DNA of 64,000 nucleotides from the NCBI RefSeq assembly GCF_036010325.1, contig NZ_CP108549.1, forward strand, positions 8,122,001-8,186,000, written 5' to 3'. Positions within the stretch are counted from its first letter, which is position 1; the number at the start of each line of letters is the position of its first letter. The notes beneath the pieces are model-generated. The model was not told where the DNA came from. It saw nothing but the letters and a program-made list of their open reading frames with translations, and ran no database searches. Source of the DNA: Streptomyces sp. NBC_01210 (lineage in GTDB: Bacteria; Actinomycetota; Actinomycetes; Streptomycetales; Streptomycetaceae). Positions 57,770-64,000 of the stretch are shown here, in pieces. A program made the position numbers and the translations under genes.

Positions 57770-58924
57770 GTGCTCACAAGAAACACCTCGGACGTCATCG
57801 TCGTCGGTGCGGGCGTGGTCGGCGCGGCCTGCGCCTACTACGCAGCTCGAGCCGGCCTCTCCGTCACCGTGATCGACCGCGGCCCCGTCGCGGGCGGCAG
57901 TACGGGTGCCGGCGAGGGCAACCTCCTGGTCTCCGACAAGGAGCCCGGACCCGAACTCGAACTCGCTGTGCTGTCCACCGGGTTGTGGCGGGAGCTGGCC
58001 GAACTGCTCCCGCCGCAGATCGAGTACGAACCCAAGGGCGGCCTCGTCGTCGCCTCCGGGGAGGCCGGGATGCAAGCCCTGCGCGACTTCGCGGCCGGAC
58101 AGGAGAAGGCCGGTGTGCGGTCGGAGGAAGTCCCGGGCGACGGGTTGAAGGACCTGGAGCCGCACCTGGCCCCCGGCCTGGCAGGTGGCTTCCACTACGC
58201 CCAGGATGCGCAGGTCATGCCGGCCCTGGCGGCCGCGCATCTGCTGCGCGCGTGCGGTGACCGGGTGCGCCTCAGGCTCGACGAGGAGGTCACCGGCCTG
58301 CTCACCACGGCGGACGGACGGGTGCGGGGAGTGCATACGGTGGCCGGCGATGTGCATGCCCCGTACGTGGTCAACGCCGCCGGCGCCTGGGGTGGCGAGC
58401 TGGCCCGGCTTGCGGGCGTCGAGCTTCCCGTGCTGCCCCGCCGCGGTTTCGTCCTTGTCACCGAACCGCTGCCGCGCGTGGTGCGGCACAAGGTGTACTC
58501 CGCGGACTATGTCTCCGATGTCGTGAGCGGTTCGGCCGCGCTGCAAACCTCGGCCGTGGTCGAGGGCACCCCGGCGGGCCCCGTCCTGATCGGTGCCAGC
58601 CGGGAGCGGGTCGGCTTCGACCGTACGTTGTCGACCGAGGTGCTGCGCCGCCTGGCGGCGCAGGCCACCGCACTGTTCCCGGTCCTGGCAGGGGTCCGGG
58701 CGATGCGGACGTATGCGGGTTTCCGGCCGTACCTGCCCGACCATCTCCCTGCCATCGGCCCCGATCCGCGAGTGCCCGGCCTGCTGCACGCCTGCGGTCA
58801 CGAAGGCGCGGGGATCGGGCTTGCTCCGGCCACCGGGCTGATCGTCGCACGCTGTCTGGACGGCGGTGAACTTCCCCTGGACCTGGGCCCGTTCCATCCC
58901 GGCCGCTTCGAAGCCGCCGCTTGA
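57770..58924 (+). CDS. FAD-dependent D-amino-acid-oxidase-type subunit (D-hydroxyproline dehydrogenase beta-like)
   Basis: A 384-aa DAO-family flavoprotein. FAD motif DVIVVGAGVVGAACAYYAARAG at residues 8-29, then GGSTGAGEGNLLVSDKEPG near 43, YVVNAAGAWGGELARLAGVELP near 200 and the C-terminal PDHLPAIGPDPRVPGLLHACGHEGAGIGLAPATG near 325. It is the dehydrogenating subunit of a heteromeric enzyme with the [2Fe-2S] and NAD/FAD subunits encoded next (as in D-hydroxyproline or D-proline dehydrogenases and hydrogen cyanide synthase HcnABC). It would oxidise D-hydroxyproline to 1-pyrroline-4-hydroxy-2-carboxylate. The GTG at 57770 begins a short N-terminus; the operon promoter lies in the small gap to the LysR remnant. 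Confidence 0.88.
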   Translation: MLTRNTSDVIVVGAGVVGAACAYYAARAGLSVTVIDRGPVAGGSTGAGEGNLLVSDKEPGPELELAVLSTGLWRELAELLPPQIEYEPKGGLVVASGEAGMQALRDFAAGQEKAGVRSEEVPGDGLKDLEPHLAPGLAGGFHYAQDAQVMPALAAAHLLRACGDRVRLRLDEEVTGLLTTADGRVRGVHTVAGDVHAPYVVNAAGAWGGELARLAGVELPVLPRRGFVLVTEPLPRVVRHKVYSADYVSDVVSGSAALQTSAVVEGTPAGPVLIGASRERVGFDRTLSTEVLRRLAAQATALFPVLAGVRAMRTYAGFRPYLPDHLPAIGPDPRVPGLLHACGHEGAGIGLAPATGLIVARCLDGGELPLDLGPFHPGRFEAAA

Positions 58925-58951
58925 CCCGTCTGCTACGAGAGGAGGCCCGCA

Positions 58952-59266
58952 GTGGCCCGTACCCCCGCCGACCTGGTCGGGGCGAACCCCGGTCCATCGT
59001 TCGAGATCACGATGGACGGCAGTCCCGTCACCGCCCTGCCCGGGCAGTCCGTCGCCGCAGCCCTGTGGTCCGCGGGCATCCTCGCCTGGCGCACCACGCG
59101 CAAGGCGGGGCGCCCGCGGGGTGTCTTCTGCGGCATCGGCCAGTGCTACGACTGTCTCGCCGTCATCAACGGGGAGCCCAACCGCAGAGCCTGTCTGGTG
59201 CCTGCCCGTCCCGGCGACGTGATCACCACCCAGGAGGGACACGGCCATGCCGGCCTCAGCGTCTGA
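58952..59266 (+). CDS. [2Fe-2S]-binding small subunit of the dehydrogenase
   Basis: A 104-aa ferredoxin-like protein. The cysteines are in GVFCGIGQCYDCLAVING (C-x5-C-x2-C, near residue 59) and a fourth in RRACLVPA, the plant-type [2Fe-2S] pattern of the HcnA/LhpE-type subunit. It relays electrons between the two flavoprotein subunits. GTG 58952 has GAGAGGAGG upstream. It overlaps the next gene by 20 bases, so the subunits are made together. Confidence 0.88.
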   Translation: MARTPADLVGANPGPSFEITMDGSPVTALPGQSVAAALWSAGILAWRTTRKAGRPRGVFCGIGQCYDCLAVINGEPNRRACLVPARPGDVITTQEGHGHAGLSV

Positions 59267-60710
59267 CCCGTACGACCTCGCGGTGATCGGAGCGGGCTCC
59301 GCCGGTCTCGCGGGCGCCGTCACCGCCGCCGAACTCGGCCTGTCCGTAGCTCTGCTGGACGCCTCGTCCCAGACCGGTGGGCAGTTCTACCGGCATCCGG
59401 CGCCCAGCCTGAAGGCGGCGCGGCCCGAGGCCCTGCACCACGACTGGGCTGCCTTCGCCGAGCTCCGCCGACGCCTGGAGCAGAGCGACGTCAGCCACCT
59501 CTACGGACACCATGTCTGGGCGGTCGCCAAGGAGGACAACGGCCTGTGGGCGCTGCACGCCGTCACCGGGGTCGACGGCACCGCAGAGCGGTCGGTGCGG
59601 GTGCGGGCCCGGACGGTCCTGCTCGCGACGGGGGCGTACGAACGCCAACTGCCCTTTCCCGGCTGGACCTTGCCGGGTGTCGTGGGTGCCGGGGGAGCGC
59701 AGGCCATGCTCAAGTCCGGCCTGGTGCTGCCCGGTAGGCGCGTGGTCGTGGCGGGCAGCGGGCCCCTGCTGCTCGCGGTCGCCTCCTCGCTGGCCGCCGC
59801 CGGCGCGCAGGTCCCGGCCGTGATCGAGGCGTCCGGCTATCTGGGATACGCCCGCCGTCCCCGCGCGCTCGCGGCCAACCCGCAGAAACTGGTCGAGGCG
59901 GCGGTCCACGGTGCCGCTCTGCTGCGGCACCGGGTACGGCTGCGCACCCGCAGCGCGGTCACCGAGGTGCACGGCACCGACCGGGTGGAGGCCGTCACCG
60001 TCACCCGGCTCGACCGCGACTGGCGGCCCGTACGGGGGGCGGGCCGGCGGATCGAGTGCGACGCGCTCGCTGTGGGACACGGCCTTGCCCCGCAGATCGA
60101 GCTGGCCACCACACTCGGCTGCGCCACCCGCCCCTTGGCTGACGGGACATCCGCCCTGGCCCTGGACGGCCTTCAGGAAACCTCGGTGCCTGGCCTGTGG
60201 GCGGCGGGGGAGACCGGGGGAGTCGGTGGCGCGCAGCTGGCCCGCGCGGAAGGGGAACTGGCCGGGCTCGCGTCAGCCGCCAGACTGTACGGGTACCACG
60301 TCCGCGAGGGGCGCGTGCGCGAGCTGCAACGCCGCCGGGACCGGCTGCGCGCCTTCGCCGACGCGATGACCGTCGCCCATGCCCCGGGACCGGGCTGGAC
60401 GGGCTGGCTGACCGACGACACGGACGTGTGCCGCTGTGAGGAAGTATCCGCCGGAAGCATCCGTGAAGCCATCGCCGACCTCGGGGCCCGCGACGCACGC
60501 ACCGTCAAACTCCTGACCCGGGCGGGCATGGGCTGGTGCCAGGGGCGTATGTGCGGGACGGCTGTAGCTTGCCTGGCAGCCCGCGAGGGCGCCGTGGAAT
60601 CATCCGCCGAACGCCGTCCGTTCGCCGTGCCTGTTCCGCTCTCGGTACTCGCCTCGCTCGACGAGCCCGCCGGGATCGAGCCCGATACCGCCCCGGGGGT
60701 TGACCGCTGA
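59247..60710 (+). CDS. NAD(P)/FAD-dependent oxidoreductase, alpha subunit of the D-hydroxyproline-dehydrogenase-like complex
   Basis: A 487-aa flavoprotein. FAD motif DLAVIGAGSAGLAGAVTAAE at residues 9-28, LLATGAYERQLPFPGWTLPGV near 127 (an HcnB/SoxA-type hallmark), NAD motif VVVAGSGPLLLAVASSLAAAG near 168, and a C-terminal bacterioferritin-like [2Fe-2S] domain DVCRCEEVSAGSIREAI with AGMGWCQGRMCG near 425. This subunit passes electrons to an acceptor. It overlaps the ferredoxin gene by 20 bases and precedes the DapA-family deaminase by 74 bp. By gene context it completes the hydroxyproline oxidase; the D-Hyp specificity is inferred, not visible. Confidence 0.9.
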   Translation: MPASASDPYDLAVIGAGSAGLAGAVTAAELGLSVALLDASSQTGGQFYRHPAPSLKAARPEALHHDWAAFAELRRRLEQSDVSHLYGHHVWAVAKEDNGLWALHAVTGVDGTAERSVRVRARTVLLATGAYERQLPFPGWTLPGVVGAGGAQAMLKSGLVLPGRRVVVAGSGPLLLAVASSLAAAGAQVPAVIEASGYLGYARRPRALAANPQKLVEAAVHGAALLRHRVRLRTRSAVTEVHGTDRVEAVTVTRLDRDWRPVRGAGRRIECDALAVGHGLAPQIELATTLGCATRPLADGTSALALDGLQETSVPGLWAAGETGGVGGAQLARAEGELAGLASAARLYGYHVREGRVRELQRRRDRLRAFADAMTVAHAPGPGWTGWLTDDTDVCRCEEVSAGSIREAIADLGARDARTVKLLTRAGMGWCQGRMCGTAVACLAAREGAVESSAERRPFAVPVPLSVLASLDEPAGIEPDTAPGVDR

Positions 60711-60740
60711 CCCGCGGCCCGTCCCCTTGTGGGCACCACA

Positions 60741-60774
60741 TCACACATCTATAAAATGTCACACATTATAGAGA
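60741..60774. promoter_or_regulatory. Operator-like repeats before the deaminase gene
   Basis: TCACACAT occurs twice, 18 bases apart (60741-60748 and 60759-60766), and TCTATAA/TTATAGA form an inverted pair (60748-60754, 60766-60772). AATGTCACAC (60755-60764) recurs at 63281-63290 upstream of the peptidase gene. It is AT-rich and fits a regulator site plus an internal promoter. Confidence 0.55.
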
Positions 60775-60784
60775 GGCTACTGAC

Positions 60785-61693
60785 ATGACCGCCACCAACT
60801 GGAACAGCACCCGTCCCTGGCGCGGGATCATGGTCGCCACCGCGCTGCCCCTGCGAGACGACCTGTCCGTCGACTACGACGCGTACGCCGAGCATGTCGC
60901 CTGGCTGATCGAGAACGGCTGCGACGGCGTCGTGCCGAACGGTTCGCTCGGCGAGTACCAGACCCTCACCGACGAGGAGCGGGCCCGCGTGGTCCTTACC
61001 GCCGTTGAGGCGGCGGGCGACGGGGCCCGGGTCATGCCCGGTGTCGCCGCCTACGGCAGCGCCGAGGCCCGCGGCTGGGCGGAGCAGGCGGCCGAAGCCG
61101 GCTGTGGCTCGGTCCTCCTGCTGCCCGCGAACGCCTACCGGGCCGACGAGCAGGCCGTCCGCGCCCACTATGCCGAGGCCGCCAAGGCGGGGGTGCCGGT
61201 CGTCGCGTACAACAATCCCATCGACACCAAGGTGGATCTGACGCCCGGGCTGCTGTCCAAGCTGCACGGCGACGGGCACATCGTCGCGGTCAAGGAGTTC
61301 ACCGGTGATGTACGGCGCGCGTACGAGATCGCCGAACTCGCCCCGGAACTCGACCTGCTGATCGGTGCGGACGACGTCCTGCTCGAACTCGCCGTGGCCG
61401 GTGCGGTCGGCTGGATCGCCGGCTACCCCAACGCCTTCCCCGCCAGTTGCGCCGAGCTGTACAACGCCGCTGTCACCGGTGACCTGGACACCGCCGTGCC
61501 GCTCTACAAGTCCCTGCACTCGCTGCTGCGCTGGGATTCGAAGACGGAGTTCGTCCAGTCCATCAAGCTGTCCATGGACATCGTCGGCCGCCGCGGTGGC
61601 CCCACTCGCCCGCCGCGCTTCCCTCTCACAGGGGAGATCGAGGCCGGAGTCCGGGCCGCCACCGAGAAGGCCGTCGCCGACGGTCACCACTGA
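60785..61693 (+). CDS. DapA-family 1-pyrroline-4-hydroxy-2-carboxylate deaminase-like enzyme
   Basis: A 302-aa dihydrodipicolinate synthase/N-acetylneuraminate lyase-fold protein. Motifs: GCDGVVPNGSLGEYQTLTDEER near residue 43 (the GxxGE motif), VVAYNNPIDTKVDLT near 145 with the catalytic-tyrosine type YNNP, and the Schiff-base lysine in IVAVKEFTGDVRR near 168. Length is normal. In hydroxyproline catabolism the enzyme dehydrates/deaminates Pyr4H2C to 2-oxoglutarate semialdehyde; that assignment rests on the neighbouring dehydrogenase and semialdehyde dehydrogenase. ATG 60785 follows AGAGAGG. A genuine dapA is unlikely because of the context. Confidence 0.85.
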   Translation: MTATNWNSTRPWRGIMVATALPLRDDLSVDYDAYAEHVAWLIENGCDGVVPNGSLGEYQTLTDEERARVVLTAVEAAGDGARVMPGVAAYGSAEARGWAEQAAEAGCGSVLLLPANAYRADEQAVRAHYAEAAKAGVPVVAYNNPIDTKVDLTPGLLSKLHGDGHIVAVKEFTGDVRRAYEIAELAPELDLLIGADDVLLELAVAGAVGWIAGYPNAFPASCAELYNAAVTGDLDTAVPLYKSLHSLLRWDSKTEFVQSIKLSMDIVGRRGGPTRPPRFPLTGEIEAGVRAATEKAVADGHH

Positions 61694-61758
61694 CCAAGGG
61701 AGCCCCGCATGTGTACGCGACATGTCTTCCACGACCCCCTCCCCGAAGGTTTCCTCCT

Positions 61759-63129
61759 ATGACCAGCCTCGTCTCCCACAACCCGGCCGACCCCACCGAC
61801 GTACTCGTCAGCATCCCGACTCCCGGTGGGTTCAAGGTGGTTGATGCCGTCGAGCGGGCCCGCGCCGCCCAACCCGGCTGGCTGATCGGTGGTGCGGCCG
61901 CCCGTTCGGCGGCGCTCACCGCGGTCGCCACCGGCATCGAGGCCGCCGCGGACGAGCTTGCCGGACTCGCCGTGCGCGAGGTGGGCAAGCCGCTCGCCGA
62001 GGCCCGGGCCGAGGTCGCGCGGACTGCCGCGATCTGGCGTTATTACGCCCAGGCCCCGTACGAACCCACCGGCGCCGTCCACGAACCCGCCGCCGGCCCC
62101 GGACTCCTCCTCACCCGCCGGCGCCCGCACGGCGTCGCGGGCCTCATCACACCCTGGAACTTCCCCTTCGCCATCCCGAGCTGGAAGGCTGCCCCGGCAC
62201 TCGCCGTGGGCAACGCGGTCGTCCTCAAGCCCGCTCCGGAAGCGACAGCATGTGCCCAGCGCCTGGCCGAGATCGTCGAACAGAGCCTGCCGGCCGGGGT
62301 GTTCACCGTGCTTCCCGGCGGGGCGAACGAGGGCAACGCCCTCGTCGCCGCCGCCGACGTCGTCTCCTTCACCGGCTCGACAACCGTCGGCCGGGCAGTC
62401 GCACGTGCCGCCACGGCCCGCGGCATCCCGGTCCAGGCGGAGATGGGCGGCCTGAACGCGGCCCTCGTCCTTCCGGACGCCGACATCGAGCGGGCCGCGG
62501 TCCACATCGCCGCCGCGATCGCCGGATACGCGGGCCAGAAATGCACCGCCACCAGCCGCGTGATCGCGGTCGGTGCGGCCCTCGATCCCCTGCGCGAGGC
62601 ACTCTCCGAGGCGCTGCGGACCGTCCCGGTCGGCGACCCGGCCGACCCGTCCATCGTGTGCGGACCCCTCATCAACGAACATGCTCGCGATCAGGTCAGC
62701 AGTGCCTGGGGCGGGCTCTCGGTACTCGCGGGTGGAACCGTGCCCGACCTTCCCGGCTGGTACGCGGCCCCGACCCTGGTAGAGAAGGTGTCCCCGGGCC
62801 ACCGGCTGCTGCGCGAGGAGGTCTTCGGGCCCATCGCGGCCCTGCTGCCCGCCGACGACCTCGCCCACGCGGTACGGATCACCAACTCGGTCCCGTACGG
62901 CCTGGTCACCTCGGTCCACACCGCGGACCTGGACACGGCCCTCAACGGACTGGATCAGCTCGACACCGGGATGACCCGGATCAACGCCCCGTCCACCGGC
63001 GTGGACTTCCACCTGCCTTTCGGCGGCGCCAAGGCATCGAGCCACGGGCCGCGCGAACAGGGTCACGCGGCCTTGGAGTTCTACACCTCGAGCCGCACGT
63101 ACACCCTGTCACCTGTGAAAACAACGTGA
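61759..63129 (+). CDS. Aldehyde dehydrogenase (2-oxoglutarate-semialdehyde dehydrogenase type)
   Basis: A 456-aa NAD(P)-dependent aldehyde dehydrogenase. Motifs: GLITPWNFPFAIPSWKAAPALAVGNAVVLKPAPEAT (cofactor binding, near residue 130), FTGSTTVGRAVA near 203, the general-base Glu in VQAEMGGLNAALVL near 230 and the nucleophile Cys in YAGQKCTATSRVI near 263, with the EVFGPIAALLPADD end motif near 354. The residue after GQKC is Thr-Ala-Thr, typical of this class. It would oxidise 2-oxoglutarate semialdehyde to 2-oxoglutarate, finishing hydroxyproline breakdown. ATG 61759 is chosen; a GTG at 61711 adds an atypical leader. The gap to the deaminase gene is 65 bp. Confidence 0.88.
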   Translation: MTSLVSHNPADPTDVLVSIPTPGGFKVVDAVERARAAQPGWLIGGAAARSAALTAVATGIEAAADELAGLAVREVGKPLAEARAEVARTAAIWRYYAQAPYEPTGAVHEPAAGPGLLLTRRRPHGVAGLITPWNFPFAIPSWKAAPALAVGNAVVLKPAPEATACAQRLAEIVEQSLPAGVFTVLPGGANEGNALVAAADVVSFTGSTTVGRAVARAATARGIPVQAEMGGLNAALVLPDADIERAAVHIAAAIAGYAGQKCTATSRVIAVGAALDPLREALSEALRTVPVGDPADPSIVCGPLINEHARDQVSSAWGGLSVLAGGTVPDLPGWYAAPTLVEKVSPGHRLLREEVFGPIAALLPADDLAHAVRITNSVPYGLVTSVHTADLDTALNGLDQLDTGMTRINAPSTGVDFHLPFGGAKASSHGPREQGHAALEFYTSSRTYTLSPVKTT

Positions 63130-63280
63130 CAAGGGGTTACGGGTCGCCCAGGTCAACGAGGAGGCAGCCCTGGCCGAGGCGGGCCACGGCTGACTCGGGC
63201 GGCACGGCCCTCCATAACGTGGAGTTATGCGGACTTGGGGGCTCCCCGCCGACGGTCGGCCGCACCATGCTGAGCCATGC

Positions 63281-63290
63281 AATGTCACAC
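63281..63290 (+). promoter_or_regulatory. Second AATGTCACAC site, before the peptidase gene
   Basis: AATGTCACAC, followed by TTCACAC, repeats the motif at 60755-60764. It lies 35 bp before the start of the hydrolase gene and links it to the same regulator as the hydroxyproline genes. Confidence 0.5.
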
Positions 63291-63325
63291 TTCACACCGC
63301 AGCTCCTGGGCTGTGAAAGGGATCC

Positions 63326-64000
63326 ATGAACCCCGCGTACGCGACCGTCGACCATGTCTTCACCGTCCCCCTGGACCACTCCGCCCCCAATGGGCCGGAC
63401 ATCCAGGTCTTCGCCCGTGAGGTCGCCGACCCGGCCCGCGTCGGCGAGCGACTTCCCTGGCTGCTCTACCTGCAGGGCGGCCCGGGCGGCAAATCACCCC
63501 GTCCGTCGGCCGGTTCACCGAGCTGGCTGCCCCAGGCGCTCAAGACCCACCGGGTGCTCCTGCTGGACCAGCGCGGCACCGGCCGCTCCACCCCCGTCAC
63601 CGCCCGGTCCGCCGCCCGCTTCGCATCACACGCCCAACTCGCCGCTTATCTCGGACATTTTCGTGCGGACGCCGTGGTTGCCGACGCGGAACTGATTCGT
63701 CGTCAGCTCTGCGATGGACAGCCCTGGGAGACACTCGGTCAGAGCTACGGCGGCTTCATCACCCTCACCTACCTCTCCCAGGCGCCCGAGGGCCTGCGGG
63801 CCTGCTACGTGACCGGTGGTCTGCCCGGTCTCACCGCCACCGCCGACGACGTGTACGCCCGCACCTACCCGCGGGTGCGGGACCGCGTTATGGACTTCTA
63901 CGCCCGCTACCCCGACGACGCCCCCCGCCTCCGCAAGATCGCCGATCTCCTCGCGACCACCGAGGTCCACCTGCCCAATGGAGACCGCCTCACCACCCGC
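63326..64000 (+). CDS. Alpha/beta hydrolase, proline iminopeptidase type (partial, 3' end outside window)
   Basis: The first 225 aa of an S33-type alpha/beta-hydrolase. ATVDHVFTVPLDHSAPNGP at the start, the oxyanion-hole motif LLYLQGGPGGKSPRP near residue 50 (the GGPG of proline iminopeptidases), LLLDQRGTGRSTPV near 80 and the nucleophile elbow ETLGQSYGGFITLTYLSQ near 140 (G-Q-S-Y-G-G, Ser nucleophile). It should release N-terminal proline or hydroxyproline from peptides. ATG 63326 has GAAAGG upstream. It follows the hydroxyproline operon and shares its operator-like motif, so it probably supplies that pathway. The remaining C-terminal part with the Asp and His is not in the window. Confidence 0.85.
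   Translation, partial: MNPAYATVDHVFTVPLDHSAPNGPDIQVFAREVADPARVGERLPWLLYLQGGPGGKSPRPSAGSPSWLPQALKTHRVLLLDQRGTGRSTPVTARSAARFASHAQLAAYLGHFRADAVVADAELIRRQLCDGQPWETLGQSYGGFITLTYLSQAPEGLRACYVTGGLPGLTATADDVYARTYPRVRDRVMDFYARYPDDAPRLRKIADLLATTEVHLPNGDRLTTR

Overview
The window is very GC-rich with strong third-position G/C bias, GTG/TTG starts, tightly overlapping operons and families typical of Streptomyces (DUF6230/DUF6114 pair, DUF1996 LAxTG-type surface protein, LAL-type LuxR regulator, SpoIIE-ATPase fusion, LmeA/MMPL locus). It is best read as a stretch of Streptomyces chromosome with much accessory content. No rRNA, tRNA, CRISPR array, transposase or phage gene was recognised.

Layout. 1-4.4 kb: thioredoxin, a mercuric-reductase-like flavoprotein, a small VOC protein and a HEAT-repeat protein. 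4.7-11.9 kb: an iron-regulated, NRPS-independent siderophore (NIS) locus. An FhuF-like ferric-siderophore reductase is divergent from a four-gene operon of ATP-grasp ligase, two IucA/IucC synthetases and a PLP decarboxylase. This is the enzyme set of vibrioferrin (PvsA/B/D/E), and two DmdR/IdeR-type iron boxes lie between the divergent units. 11.9-20.1 kb: a minus-strand operon that I find the most unusual part of the window. In transcription order it encodes a GNAT acetyltransferase, a 1086-aa TIR-TPR-PurM/ThiL-like (AIR synthase) fusion, a Gfo/Idh/MocA dehydrogenase carrying an apparent +1 frameshift, a second free-standing AIR-synthase-like protein, a DegT/DnrJ/EryC1 aminotransferase and a protein with two N-terminal membrane helices. 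The dehydrogenase plus aminotransferase plus acetyltransferase set is the usual chemistry for a 3-amino sugar. The TIR-TPR front end and the small membrane protein are the architecture of bacterial conflict or immune systems.

20.2-31.4 kb: AEC transporter, TPR protein, pirin, an LmeA-MMPL export/lipid pair followed by its histidine kinase and response regulator (the two regulators are bracketed by a 41-bp inverted repeat), a DUF427 protein, and a small redox module (luciferase-fold protein, FMN reductase, DUF6640 membrane protein) divergent from an HxlR regulator. 31.5-41.1 kb: a DUF6230/DUF6114 membrane operon, two DHA2-type MFS exporters, and a complete ribose-type sugar ABC importer. 41.2-52.8 kb: a SpoIIE-type phosphatase/kinase fusion, a cyclase-family hydrolase, a two-domain VOC protein, a secreted subtilase with a P domain, a LAL regulator and a DJ-1/PfpI protein.

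53.5-64 kb: a DUF1996 surface protein with five exact 75-bp repeats and a sortase-E type signal, then a PLP enzyme, a broken LysR gene, and a divergent catabolic operon. That operon has a three-subunit D-hydroxyproline-dehydrogenase-like complex, a DapA-family deaminase and an aldehyde dehydrogenase, followed by a proline-iminopeptidase-type hydrolase that runs off the window end. The set matches hydroxyproline breakdown to 2-oxoglutarate fed by collagen-type peptides. Two genes (the Gfo/Idh dehydrogenase and the LysR remnant) have one surplus base in a C homopolymer, so assembly error must be excluded before they are called mutations.
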